Shown: positions 1-13,417 of the stretch, piece after piece
Layout of the letters: each line of letters begins with the position of its first letter
Numbering within the stretch: position 1 is the stretch's first letter
DNA from: Sipunculus nudus
Lineage: Eukaryota > Annelida > Sipuncula > Golfingiida > Sipunculidae
DNA length: 64,000 nucleotides
Assembly (NCBI GenBank): GCA_026874595.1
Contig: CM049309.1
Coordinates: 2,642,076-2,706,075 of the forward strand
Direction of reading: 5' to 3'
Translations under genes and position numbers: made by a program
Notes under the pieces: model-generated
Told to the model about the DNA's origin: nothing
What the model saw: the letters and a program-made list of their open reading frames with translations, nothing else
The model's database searches: none

Positions 1-20
1 CAAGTGTTGAATCTTCTTAG

Positions 21-122
21 GCGCTGCTGACCTGATTGTGGCGTTTGATCCCTTCTCGGAGACTTATGACGCAACTCCCTGTGACAATTTCAAGGTCATC
101 AAGGTCAACATTATCTGTCCAC
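21..122 (+). CDS. Unrecognised, probably secreted protein, internal exon a (first in window)
   Basis: The acceptor is TTCTTAG at 14-20 and the donor is GTGAGT at 123. The exon carries 2 nt of a split codon, 33 codons and 1 nt. The peptide starts AADLIVAFDPFSETYDATPC and holds two cysteines. Its trailing C joins the leading AG of the next exon (29851) to give CAG (Gln), so the frame stays open across a ~29.7-kb intron. The 5' end of the gene, including any signal peptide, lies outside the window. I do not recognise the family. Confidence 0.6.
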
Positions 123-628
123 GTGAGTATAAAGCGATGTGTCGATCTTATATTATGCTTAGTATGTTACCGTATATTATTAACCGACCGCGCATGCTAT
201 CAAACCGATACAGGAGATGCGTAGGTCGGTATGATACGGGTTAAATACGGGTTATATCTGCACGACACGCGTCTGTATCAACCCTCTTGAGTGCATTTGG
301 ATCATCTGCGCCGAGCCTTGAGATGAAATCGACATGTTAGTTAGTACACCTTGGATATGTCAAAACGCTGCAGACATATTGTTTATACATGTTTGTTAAC
401 ATGCGTGGAAGTTAAATAAAAATACTAGCATTTCTACTGTGCCTTCATATTTGCCTTAGTTCAGCCGTGTCGGCCCTCAGGCAAACTGTCAAGAAGGCAA
501 TACAAAACATTCAATAACATGGAAGTATTAAATGAAGATATATTTTTATATAATACATATTTTACGCCAATAACAAACTTTTAATAAAATAATTTTTTTC
601 ATACTTGAGGAAATCTCAAGTTGAACAT
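123..628 (+). other. Intron start, no recognised feature
   Basis: This is the first 500 bp of the giant intron, AT-rich and without a convincing coding segment. Short open frames that cross the donor at 123 are read-through of the exon into the intron. Confidence 0.6.
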
Positions 629-1712
629 ATGGAAATCATGTGATAGGGTTACCCAATCACACAGATTATTACGTGGGAGTCATGTGACAGGGTTAGCCAA
701 TCAATCAAATGATGACGTGGGAGTCATGTGATAGGGTTTGACAATCACTCAGTTGATGACGTTAGATTAAAGTTAAAGGGTTAGACAATCAATCAAATGA
801 TGACGTGGGAGCCATTTGATAGGGCTAAACAATCACTCAAATGATGACGTGGGAGTCATGTGATAGGGTTAGTCAATCAATCAAATGATGACATGGGAGT
901 CATGTGATAGGGTTAGACAATCAATAAAATGATGACGTGGGAGTCATGTGATAGGGTTAGACAATCAATCAAATGATGACGTGGGAGTCATGTGATAGGG
1001 TTAGACAATCACTCAAATGATGACGTGGGAGTCATTTGATAGTGTTAAACCATCACTCAAATGATGACGTGGGAGTCATGTGATAGGGTTAGAAAAACAA
1101 TAAAATGATGACGTGGGAGTCATGTGATAGGGTTAGACAATAAAATGATGACGTGGGAGTCATGTGATAGGGTTAGACAATCACTCAAATGATGACGTGG
1201 GAGTCATGTGATAGGGTTAAACCATCACTAAAATTATGACGTGGGAGTCGTGTGATAGGGTTAGACAATCAATCAAATGATGACGTGGGAGTCATGTGAT
1301 AGGGTTAGAAAAACTATAAAATGATGACATGGGAGTGATATGATAGGGTGAAACCATCACTCAAATGATGACGTGGGAGTCATGTGATACGGTTAGACAA
1401 TCAATCAAATGATGACGTGGGAGTGATATGATAGGGTCAGACAATCACTCAAATGATGACGTGGGAGTCATGTAATAGGGTTAGACAATCACTCAAATGA
1501 TGAAGTGGGAGTCATGTGATAGGGTTAAACCATCACTCAAATGATGACGTGGGAGTCATGTGATAGGGTTAGACAATCAATCAAATGATGACGTGGGAGT
1601 CATGTGATAGGGTTAGAAAAACAATAAAATGATGACGTTGGAGTCATGTGAGAGGGTTAGAAAAGCAATAAAATGATGACGTGGGAGTAGTGTGATAGGG
1701 TTAGAAAAACAA
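629..1712. repeat. 44-bp minisatellite, block 1
   Basis: Head-to-tail units of about 44 bp contain the core ATGATGACGTGGGAGTCATG, then TGATAGGGTTA and a variable tail: GACAATCAATCAA, GACAATCACTCAA, AACCATCACTCAA or GAAAAACAATAAA. The first units (629-720) are the most diverged, as expected at an array edge. A diagnostic odd unit reading CAGTTGATGACGTTAGATTA lies near 750. Block length gives about 24 units. Confidence 0.95.
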
Positions 1713-3905
1713 CAAGGGACCTATGGGTCACGGCGCTCAGCTGTTATATAAGATAAAAAAATATTTTTTTTTTAAATGAGGCACATGCTGGTTCTGTGTG
1801 GAAATAAATATAAGCTGTATTATGAGTTGTTAGTGTTAAGCTTATGTATGATTTTGATAGTTTCTTTGGAGACAGGGAAGAGATTGATTTCATTTCTTTT
1901 ATTAACAAATGGAGTGCCACTGTCATACAGATTTTGACTTGGCCATATAACTGATAAGCAGCACATATAAGATAAAGAGTTTAACTATTTGTTAAAATTT
2001 AAAAAAAATATTGTGCAAAATATAATTTTATTAAAAATAATAAGAGAATCATATGATTTTTTAAATAAAATATAACTGAAATGATTATTAAAATAATATT
2101 ATAGAATATATTCATGAATGCATTCATGAATACATTTTGAAAGTATTTGCACTGGTATTCAAATACTTTGATTTTTTACCTGAATTCCCATTCTTATGCA
2201 AGAAATTTTATAATGGCATGTCTGGTATTTATTCAGTTTTAGCCAAATAATGATGTTGAGAATCCAGAATATAAACAAAGGACCCATTGGTCATGACAAC
2301 CGGCTTATGTTTGAAATTTTTGCAAATACAAAATATGAAAAATATTCTATTGTAATGTTTTTTATTTATATAAGCATATGAGAAGCTAAGAGGAAAGGGC
2401 CCTCCTACTTAGTTATAGTAAAGTTCTCAATATATGATTGCAAACTAATACTCTGACAAGACTGTCATGAAGAAAAACAGTAAAAGTTTTGAGATACTGT
2501 GATGCATATGAAAAATTTGCAGATGGACAGGCAAGTGGACAGAATGGACTAATACCTTCATTTCACTTTCAAGGGAATAATGCATTTAAGTTTATATATA
2601 ACAACATGGCATCTACAAAATTATTCCTTGAATCCCTATTAAAACGTTTTGCACATTGGAGTTTTCAGTACATGCTTAATTTTATTCACCGAAATAAAAT
2701 AAAAGATTCAGTACATTTGATAAAATAAAAACATCTTTTCAAATAAAGTATACACACTGTTGGTTGAATGAGGGACAAACAATATAATTATGCTAATTAC
2801 AATCTCACCTATAATTAATTACTTGAATTAATAGTCAATTTCACACCTGGTGAAGTTTTACTCTTCTGAAGTAAAGCATTACTTATCTGATGAACATCCA
2901 CACTTTCATAGCAATACATCACTTTGTGGACACAATTAAATGTGCACTTTAATCATTGTAACCCTGGTGGTACAATACAAAATCTAAAATGTAGCATGTC
3001 CAAGAATAAAATAAAATACAGAAAATTATAACATTCATCTAGTTTATGCACCAGCTGGGGGGGGGGGGGGGGGGGGTGAGTGCAGGGCAGAGGGGAAGCC
3101 TGCTAGTAGTGGCCAAGCTGGGCCAAGGCAAGCTGCCTGGGGTGGGTTACATAATGAAAGTGAAGGCTGTACTACTAGGTGGGCCAGATGTAAACAACAC
3201 TTGACATGGTGTATGAAAACTTGAATAAAAGCTACTCTTTTCAAACAATTTCTTTGAAATTTCAGATTTTAAAAGATTAAATCCTTATGTATATATGCTG
3301 TGAAAATAAAATCAACAGTACTTACAGGGAAAAAAACGTGCCACTGCCAAATTTGGACAAAATTTAAGGTATTGATTTTTTATTAATGCTAATAACTTGA
3401 ACAATTTGCAAAATTCAGATCTAATTTTTCAGGTAAACAATTGAATCTTGATTAAATAAAGTTAAATTCCTGAAAAAAGTCTCCAGCTTCAGCAATTCTC
3501 ATGTTAAGTGAGCAAATATATTTCCTGATTTTTAAAAAATTGCATTATATTTGGGCCTATAACTTCAAAATAATACCCAATACTGACCTAATTTTTGGTA
3601 TGTGCACAGAAAATGTATGGAAGAATATGAATACTAAATCTGATCAAAAACAGATCAGTGGTTTTGATATTAGGCAGCCTTGAAGTGTAACAATGGCTTT
3701 TTTATGGAAAACGGAGGTTTTTCCTTAATATTTTGAAGGAACGAAGTTCCAATGACCCAATTTATGGTATGGTAAGAGATTTTGGGGACATCGTCCAACA
3801 GTTTTAAAACGTGCCCTGTTAACGGACGGACGGCCGGACGGACGGACGGACGACGGACAAAGGACCACGACTATAGCTCAGATGACTTATAGTCAGCTGC
3901 GCTAA
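1713..3905 (+). mobile_element. Composite-satellite element copy E1 (full length, ~2.2 kb)
   Basis: It begins CAAGGGACCTATGGGTCACG and ends in a 3' hairpin followed by GCTAA. It has an AT-rich core with an expanded G run at 3057-3076 and a GACGG-rich tract before the 3' end. No transposase or reverse transcriptase is visible, so it is non-autonomous. This copy has a 29-bp deletion just before GTCCAACAG near 3790 and one change (CTGCGC) in the terminal hairpin. The left flank AAAAACAA and right flank TAAAATG are the two halves of one 44-bp unit. Confidence 0.8.
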
Positions 3906-5089
3906 TAAAATGATGACGTGGGAGTCATGTGATAGGGTTAGACAATCAATCAAATGATGACGTGGGAGTCATGTGATAGGGTTAGAAAAACAATAAAATG
4001 GTGACGCAGGAGTCATGTGATAGGCTTAGACAATCACTCAAATGATGACGTGGGAGTCATGTGATAGTGTTAGACAATCACTCAAATGATGACGTGGGAG
4101 TCATGTGATAGGGTTAAACCATCACTCAAATGATGACGTGGGAGTCATGTGATAGGGTTTGACAATCACTCAGTTGATGACGTTAGATTAAAGTTAAAGG
4201 GTTAGACAATCAATCAAATGATGACGTGGGAGCCATTTGATAGGGCTAAACAATCACTCAAATGATGACGTGGGAGTCATGTGATAGGGTTAGACAATCA
4301 ATCAAATGATGACGTGGGAGTCATGTGATAGGGTTAGACAATCAATCAAATGATGACGTGGGAGTCATGTGATAGGTTTAGAAAAACAATAAAATGATGA
4401 CGTGGGAGTCATGTGATAGGGTTAGACAATCAATCAAATGATGACGTGGGAGTCATGTGATAGGGTTAGACAATCACTCAAATGATGACGTGGGAGTCAT
4501 TTGATAGTGTTAAACCATCACTCAAATGATGACGCGGGAGTCATGTGATAGGGTTAGAAAAACAATAAAATGATGACGTGGGAGTCATGTGATAGGGTAA
4601 GACAATAAAATGATGACGTGGGAGTCATGTGATAGGGTTAGACAATCACTCAAATGATGACGTGGGAGTCATGTGATAGGGTTAAACCATCACTAAAATT
4701 ATGACGTGGGAGTCGTGTGATAGGGTTAGACAATCAATCAAATGATGACGTGGGAGTCATGTGATAGGGTTAGAAAAACTATAAAATGATGACATGGGAG
4801 TGATATGATAGGGTTAAACCATCAATCAAATGATGACGTGGGAGTGATATGATAGGGTCAGACAATCACTCAAATGATGACGTGGGAGTCATGTAATAGG
4901 GTTAAACAATCACTCAAATGATGACGTGGGAGTGATATGATAGGGTCAGACAATCAATCAAATGATGACGTGGGAGTCATGTGATAGGGTTAGAAAAACA
5001 ATAAAATGATGACGTTGAAGTCATGTGATAGGGTTAGAAAAACAATAAAATGATGACGTGGGAGTCGTGTGATAGGGTTAGAAAAACAA
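3906..5089. repeat. 44-bp minisatellite, block 2
   Basis: About 27 units of the same repeat. The odd CAGTTGATGACGTTAG marker unit recurs near 4170. Much of the block shares unit order with block 1, which indicates block duplication. Confidence 0.95.
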
Positions 5090-7305
5090 CAAGGGACCTA
5101 TGGGTCACGGCGCTCAGCTGTTATATAAGATAAAAAAAAATGATTTTGAAATGAGGCACATGCTGGTTCTGTGTGGAAATAAATATAAGCTATATTATGA
5201 GTTGTTAGTGTTAAGCTTATGTATGATTTTGATAGTTTCTTTGGAGACAGGGAAGAGATTGATTTCATTTCTTTTATTAACAAATGGAGTGCCACTGTCA
5301 TACAGATTTTGACTTGGCCATATAACTGATAAGCAGCACATATAAGATAAAGAGTTAAACTATTTATTAAAATTAAATAACAAATATTGTGCAAAATATA
5401 ATTTTTATTAAAAATGATAAGAGAATCATATGATTTTTTAAATAAAATATAACTGAAAAGATTATTAAAATAATATTATAGAATATATTCATGAATGCAT
5501 TCATGAATACATTTTGAAAGTATTTGCACTGGTAATCAAATATTTTCATTTTTACCTGAATTCCCATTCTTATGCAAGAAATTTTATAATGGCAAGTCTG
5601 GTATTTATTCAGTTTTAGCCAAACAATGATGTTGAGAATCCAGAATATAAACAAAGGACCCATTGGTCACGACAACCAGCTTATGTTTGAAATTTTTGCA
5701 AATGCAAAATATGAAAAATATTCTATTGTAATGTTTTTTATTTATATAAGCATATGAGAAACTAAGAGGAAAGGGCCCTCCTACTTGGTTATAGTAAAGT
5801 TCTCAATATATGATTGCAAACTAATACTCTGACAAGACTGTCATGAAGAAAAACAGTAAAAGTTTTGAGATACTGTGATGAATATGAAAAATTTGCAGAT
5901 GGACAGGCAAGTGGACAGAATGGACTAATACCTTCATTTCACTTTCAAGGGAATAATGCATTTAAGTTTATATATAACAACATGGCATCTACAAAATTAT
6001 TCCTTGAATCCCTATTAAAACGTTTTGCACATTGGAGTTTTCAGTACATGCTTAATTTTATTCACCGAAATAAAATAAAAGATTCAGTACATTTGATAAA
6101 ATAAAAACATCTTTTCAAATAAAGTATACACACTGTTGGTTGAATGAGGGACAAACAATATAATTATGCTAATTACAATCTCAGCTATAATTAATTACTT
6201 GAATTAATAGTCAATTTCACACCTGGTGAAGTTTTACTCTTCTGAAGTAAAGCATTACTTATCTGATGAACATCCACACTTTCATAGCAATACATCACTT
6301 TGTGGACACAATTAAATGTGCACTTTAATCATTGTAACCCTGGTGGTACAATACAAAATCTAAAATGTAGCATGTCCAAGAATAAAATAAAATACAGAAA
6401 ATTATAACATTCATCTAGTTTATGCACCAGCTGGGGGGGGGGGGGTGAGTGCAGGGCAGAGGGGAAGCCTGCTAGTAGTGGCCAAGCTGGGCCAAGGCAA
6501 GCTGCCTGGGGTGGGTTACATAATGCAAGTGAAGGCTGTACTACTAGGTGGGCCAGATGTAAACAACACTTGACATGGTGTATGAAAACTTGAATAAAAG
6601 CTACTCTTTTCAAACAATTTCTTTGAAATTTCAGATTTTAAAAGATTAAATCCTTATGTATATATGCTGTGAAAATAAAATCAACAGTACTTACAGGGAA
6701 AAAACGTGCCACTGCCAAATTTGGACAAAATTTAAGGTATTGATTTTTTATTAATGCTAATAACTTGAACAATTTGCAAAATTCCGATCTAATTTTAAGG
6801 TAAACAATTGAATCTTGATTAAATAAAGTTAAATTCCTGAAAAAAGTCTCCAGCTTCAGCAATTTTCATGTTAAGTGAGCAAATATATTTCCTGATTTTG
6901 AAAAAATTGCATTATATTTGGGCCTATAACTTCAAAATAATACCCAATACTGACCTAATTTTTGGTATGTGCACAGAAAATGTATGGAAGAATATGAATA
7001 CTAAATCTGATCAAAAACAGATCAGTGGTTTTGATATTAGGCAGCCTTGAAGTGTAACAATGGCTTTTTTATGGAAAACGGAGGTTTTTCCTTAATATCT
7101 CGAAGGAACGAAGTTCCATTGACCCAATTTATGGTATGTCAGGAGATTTTGGGGACATTTAATGGTATGCAGAATTTTGGATTTGTAGGTCCAACAGTTT
7201 TAAAACGTGCCCTGTTAACGGACGGCCGGCCGGACGGACGGACGGACGGACAAAGGACAAAGGACCACGACTATAGCTCAGATGACTTATAGTCAGCTGA
7301 GCTAA
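5090..7305 (+). mobile_element. Composite-satellite element copy E2 (full length)
   Basis: It has the same ends as E1 and a short G run (~6434-6446). It lacks the 29-bp deletion. The 3' hairpin at 7276-7302 has arms GCTCAG/CTGAGC and TGACT/AGTCA around a TAT loop, with one internal A/G mismatch. A 79-codon open frame at 5865-6104 is shared with the other full-length copies but resembles no known protein. Confidence 0.8.
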
Positions 7306-8093
7306 TAAAATGATGACGTGGGAGTCATGTGATAGGGTTAGACAATCAATCAAATGATGACGTGGGAGTCATGTGATAGGGTTAGACAATCACTCAAATG
7401 ATGACGTGGGAGTCATTTGATAGTGTTAAACCATCACTCAAATGATGACGTGGGAGTCATGTGATAGGGTTAGAAAAACAATAAAATGATGACGTGGGAT
7501 TAATGTGATAGGGTTAGACAATAAAATGATGACGTGGGAGTCATGTGATAGGGTTAGACAATCACTCAAATGATGACGTGGGAGTCATGTGATAGGGTTA
7601 AACCATCACTAAAATGATGACGTGGGAGTCGTGTGATAGGGTTAGACAATCAATCAAATGATGACGTGGGAGTCATGTGATAGGGTTAGAAAAACTATAA
7701 AATGATGACATGGGAGTGATATGATAGGGTTAAACCATCACTCAAATGATGACGTGGGAGTCATGTGATAGGGTTAGACAATCAATCAAATGATGACGTG
7801 GGAGTAATATGATAGGGTCAGACAATCACTCAAATGATGACGTGGGAGTCATGTAATAGGGTTAGACAATCACTCAAATGATGACGTGGGAGTCATGTGA
7901 TAGGGTTAAATGATCACTCAAATGATGACGTGGGAGTCATGTGATAGGGTTAGACAATCAATCAAATGATGACGTGGGAGTCATGTGATAGGGTTAGAAA
8001 AACAATAAAATGATGACGTTGGAGTCATGTGATAGGGTTAGAAAAGCAATAAAATGATGACGTGGGAGTCGTGTGATAGGGTTAGAAAAACAA
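7306..8093. repeat. 44-bp minisatellite, block 3
   Basis: About 18 units. Unit order matches the second half of block 1. No CAGTTGATGACG marker unit was seen here. Confidence 0.95.
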
Positions 8094-10274
8094 CAAGGGA
8101 CCTATGGGTCACGGCGCTCAGCTGTTATATAAGATAAAAAAATATGATTTTGAAACGAGGCACATGCTGGTTCTGTGTGGAAATAAATATAAGCTGTATT
8201 ATGAGTTGTTAGTGTTAAGCTTATGTATGATTTTGATAGTTTCTTTGGAGACTGGGAAGAGATTGATTTCATTTCTTTTATTAACAAATGGAGTGCCACT
8301 GTCATACAGATTTTGACTTGGCCATATAACTGATAAGCAGCACATATAAGATAAAGAGTTTAACTATTTATTAAAATTTAAAAAAAATATTGTGCAAAAT
8401 ATAATTTTATTAAAAATAATAAGAGAATCATATGATTTTTTAAATAAAATATAACTGAAATGATTATAAAAATAATATTATAGAATATATTCATGAATGC
8501 ATTCATGAATACATTTTGAAAGTATTTGCACTGGTATTCAAATACTTTCATTTTTACCTGAATTCCCATTCTTATGCAAGAAATTTTATAATGGCATGTC
8601 TGGTATTTATTCAGTTTTAGCCAAACAATGATGTTGAGAATCCAGAATATAAACAAAGGACCCATTGGTCACGACAACCAGCTTATGTTTGAAAGTTTTG
8701 CAAATGCAAAATATGAAAAATATTCTATTGTAATGTTTTTTATTTATATAAGCATATGAGAAGCTAAGAGGAAAGGGCCCTCCTACTTGGTTATAGTAAA
8801 GTTCTCAATATATGATTGCAAACTAATACTCTGACAAGACTGTCATGAAGAAAAACAGTAAAAGTTTTGAGATACTGTGATGCATATGAAAAATTTGCAG
8901 ATGGACAGGCAAGTGGACAGAATGGACTAATACCTTCATTTCACTTTCAAGGGAATAATGCATTTAAGTTTATATATAACAACATGGCATCTACAAAATT
9001 ATTCCTTGAATCCCTATTAAAACGTTTTGCACAGTGGAGTTTTCAGTACATGCTTAATTTTATACACCGAAATAAAATAAAAGATTCAGTACATTTGATA
9101 AAATAAAAACATCTTTTCAAATAAAGTATACACACTGTTGGTTGAATGAGGGACAAACAATATAATTATGCTAATTACAATCTCAGCTATAATTAATTAC
9201 TTGAATTAATAGTCAATTTCACACCTGGTGAAGTTTCACTCTTCTGAAGTAAAGCATTACTTATCTGATGAACATCCACACTTTCATAGCAATACATCAC
9301 TTTGTGGACACAATTAAATGTGCACTTTAATCATTGTAACCCTGGTGGTACAATACAAAATCTAAAATGTAGCATGTCCAAGAATAAAATAAAATACAGA
9401 ATATTATAACATTCATCTAGTTTACGCACCAGCTGGGGGGGGGGGGTGAGTGCAGGGCAGAGGGGAAGCCTGCTAGTAGTGGCCAAGCTGGGCCAAGGCA
9501 AGCTGCCTGGGGTGGGTTACATAATGCAAGTGAAGGCTGTACTACTAGTTGGGCCAGATGTAAACAACACTTGACATGGTGTATGAAAACTTGAATAAAA
9601 GCTACTCTTTTCAAACAATTTCTTTGAAATTTCAGATTTTAAAAGATTAAATCCTTATGAATATATGCTGTGAAAATAAAATCAACAGTACTTACAGGGA
9701 AAAAACGTGCGACTGCCAAATTTGGACAAAATTTAAGGAATTGATTTTTTATTAATGCTAATAACTTGAACAATTTGCAAAATTCAGATCTAATTTTTTA
9801 GGTAAACAATTGAATCTTGATTAAATAAAGTTAAATTCCTGAAAAAAGTCTCCAGCTTCAGCAATTCTCATGTTAAGTGAGCAAATATATTTCCTGATTT
9901 TTAAAAAATTGCATTATATTTGGGCCTATAACTTCATAATAATACCCAATACTGACCTAATTTTTGGTATGTGCACAGAAAATGTATGGAAGAATATGAA
10001 TACTAAATCTGATCAAAAACAGATCAGTGGTTTTGATATTAGGCAGCCTTGAAGTGTAACAATGGCTTTTTTATGGAAAACGGAGGTTTTTCCTTAATAT
10101 TTTGAAGGAACGAAGTTCCAATGACCTAATTTATGGTATGGTAAGAGATTTTGGGGACATCGTCCAACAGTTTTAAAATGTGCCCTGTTAACGGACGGAC
10201 GGCCGGACGGACGGACGGACGACGGACAAAGGACCACGACTATAGCTCAGATGACTTATAGTCAGCTGAGCTAA
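8094..10274 (+). mobile_element. Composite-satellite element copy E3 (full length)
   Basis: Full 5' and 3' signatures. It carries the same 29-bp deletion as E1 (near 10160), which links E1 and E3 despite the intact E2 between them. Confidence 0.8.
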
Positions 10275-10921
10275 TAAAATGATGACGTGGGAGTCATGTG
10301 ATAGGGTTAGACAATCAATCAAATGATGACGTGGGAGTCATGTGATAGGGTTAGAAAAACAATAAAATGGTGACGCAGGAGTCATGTGATAGGCTTAGAC
10401 AATCACTCAAATGATGACGTGGGAGTCATGTGATAGTGTTGGACAATCACTCAAATGATGACGTGGGAGTCATGTGATAGGGTTAAACCATCACTCAAAT
10501 GATGACGTGGGAGTCATGTAATAGGGTTTAACAATCACTCAGTTGATGACGTTAGATTAAAGTTAAAGGGTTAGACAATCAATCAAATGATGACGTGGGA
10601 GCCATTTGATAGGGCTAAACAATCACTCAAATAATGACGTGGGAGTCATGTGATAGGGTTAGACAATCAATCAAATGATGACGTGGGAGTCATGTGATAG
10701 GGTTAGACAATCAATCAAATGATGACGTGGGAGTCATGTGATAGGGTTAGACAATCAATCAAATGATGACGTGGGAGTCATGTGATAGGGTTAAACAATC
10801 AATCAAATGATGACGTGGGAGTCATGTGATAGGTTTAGAAAAACAATAAAATGATGACGTGGGAGTCATGTGATAGGGTTAGACAATCAATCAAATGATG
10901 ACGTGGGAGTCATGTGATAGG
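10275..10921. repeat. 44-bp minisatellite, block 4
   Basis: About 15 units. Sequence and length (~647 bp) closely match block 7 (16211-16857) and the last part of block 5. It includes the CAGTTGATGACG marker unit near 10540. Confidence 0.95.
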
Positions 10922-12198
10922 GTTTTGCACATTGGAGTTTTCAGTACATGCTTAATTTTATTCACCGAAATAAAATAAAAGATTCAGTACATTTGATAAA
11001 ATAAAAACATCTTTTCAAATAAAGTATACACACTGTTGGTTGAATGAGGGACAAACAATATAATTATGCTAATTACAATCTCAGCTATAATTAATTACTT
11101 GAATTAATAGTCAATTTCACACCTGGTGAAGTTTTACTCTTCTGAAGTAAAGCATTACTTATCTGATGAACATCCACACTTTCATAGCAATACATCACTT
11201 TGTGGACACAATTAAATGTGCACTTTAATCATTGTAACCCTGGTGGTACAATACAAAATCTAAAATGTAGCATGTCCAAGAATAAAATAAAATACAGAAA
11301 ATTATAACATTCATCTAGTTTATGCACCAGCTGGGGGGGGGGGGGTGAGTGCAGGGCAGAGGGGAAGCCTGCTAGTAGTGGCCAAGCTGGGCCAAGGCAA
11401 GCTGCCTGGGGTGGGTTACATAATGCAAGTGAAGGCTGTACTACTAGGTGGGCCAGATGTAAACAACACTTGACATGGTGTATGAAAACTTGAATAAAAG
11501 CTACTCTTTTCAAACAATTTCTTTGAAATTTCAGATTTTAAAAGATTAAATCCTTATGTATATATGCTGTGAAAATAAAATCAACAGTACTTACAGGGAA
11601 AAAACGTGCCACTGCCAAATTTGGACAAAATTTAAGGTATTGATTTTTTATTAATGCTAATAACTTGAACAATTTGCAAAATTCAGATCTAATTTTTTAG
11701 GTAAACAATTGAATCTTGATTAAATAAAGTTAAATTCCTGAAAAAAGTCTCCAGCTTCAGCAATTCTCATGTTAAGTGAGCAAATATATTTCCTGATTTT
11801 TAAAAAATTGCATTATATTTGGGCCTATAACTTCAAAATAATACCCAATACTGACCTAATTTTTGGTATGTGCACAGAAAATGTATGGAAGAATATGAAT
11901 ACTAAATCTGATCAAAAACAGGTCAGTGGTTTTGATATTAGGCAGCCTTGAAGTGTAACAATGGCTTTTTTATGGAAAACGGAGATTTTTCCTTAATATC
12001 TCGAAGGAACGAAGTTCCAATGACCCAATTTATGGTATGGTAGGAGATTTTGGGGACATCTAATGGTATGCAGAATTTTGGATTTGTAGGTCCAACAGTT
12101 TTAAAACGTGCCCTGTTAACGGACGGACGGCCGGACGGACGGACGACGGACAAAGGACCACGACTATAGCTCAGATGACTTATAGTCAGCTGAGCTAA
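10922..12198 (+). mobile_element. Composite-satellite element copy E4 (5'-truncated)
   Basis: It starts abruptly inside the element core at GTTTTGCACATTGGAG, joined to a 44-bp unit at GATAGGGTT. About 940 bp of the 5' part are missing. The 3' end is intact and the 29-bp segment is present. The same junction recurs in E5, E6 and E7. Confidence 0.85.
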
Positions 12199-13417
12199 TA
12201 AAATGATGACGTGGGAGTCATGTGATAGGGTTAGACAATCAATCAAATGATGACGTGGGAGTCATGTGATAGGTTTAGAAAAACAATAAAATGGTGACGC
12301 AGGAGTCATGTGATAGGGTTAGACAATCACTCAAATGATGACGTGGGAGTCATATGAAAGTGTGAGACAATCACTCAAATGATAACGTGGGAGTCATGTG
12401 ATAGGGTTAAACCATCACTAAAATGATGACGTGGGAGTCATGTGATAGGGTTTGACAATCACTCAAATGATGACGTGGGAGTCATGTGATAGGGTTAAAC
12501 CATCAATCAAATGATGACGTGGGAGCCATTTGATAGGGCTAAACAATCACTCAAATGATGACGTGGGAGTCATGTGATAGGGTTAGACAATCAATAAAAT
12601 GATGACGTGGGAGTCATTTGACAGGGTTAGACAATCAATCAAATGAAGACGTGGGAGTCATGTGATAGGGTTAGAAAAACAATAAAATGGTGACGCAGGA
12701 GTCATGTGATAGGGTTAGACAATCACTCAAATGATGACGTGGGAGTCCTGTGATAGTGTTAGACAATCACTCAAATGATGACGTGGGAGTCATGTGATAG
12801 GGTTAGACAATCAATCAAATGATGACGTGGGAGTCATGTGATAGGGTTAGAAAAACAATAAAATGGTGACGCAGGAGTCATGTGATAGGCTTAGACAATC
12901 ACTCAAATGATGACGTGGGAGTCATGTGATAGTGTTGGACAATCACTCAAATGATGACGTGGGAGTCATGTGATAGGGTTAAACCATCACTCAAATGATG
13001 ACGTGGGAGTCATGTAATAGGGTTTAACAATCACTCAGTTGATGACGTTAGATTAAAGTTAAAGGGTTAGACAATCAATCAAATGATGACGTGGGAGCCA
13101 TTTGATAGGGCTAAACAATCACTCAAATAATGACGTGGGAGTCATGTGATAGGGTTAGACAATCAATCAAATGATGACGTGGGAGTCATGTGATAGGGTT
13201 AGACAATCAATCAAATGATGACGTGGGAGTCATGTGATAGGGTTAGACAATCAATCAAATGATGACGTGGGAGTCATGTGATAGGGTTAAACAATCAATC
13301 AAATGATGACGTGGGAGTCATGTGATAGGTTTAGAAAAACAATAAAATGATGACGTGGGAGTCATGTGATAGGGTTAGACAATCAATCAAATGATGACGT
13401 GGGAGTCATGTGATAGG
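12199..13417. repeat. 44-bp minisatellite, block 5
   Basis: About 28 units. The last ~620 bp repeat block 4 nearly exactly, including the marker unit near 13035. The first half resembles blocks 8 and 9. Confidence 0.95.

Noticed and set aside
3044-3244. Minus-strand frame with a polyproline end, repeated in every element copy
   Set aside because: The proline run is only the reverse reading of a variable-length G tract, and the frame changes length with it. No protein signature.
7047-7292. Plus-strand 81-codon frame at the element 3' end
   Set aside because: Its tail is a translation of the GACGG repeat, and it is broken in other copies by the 29-bp deletion.
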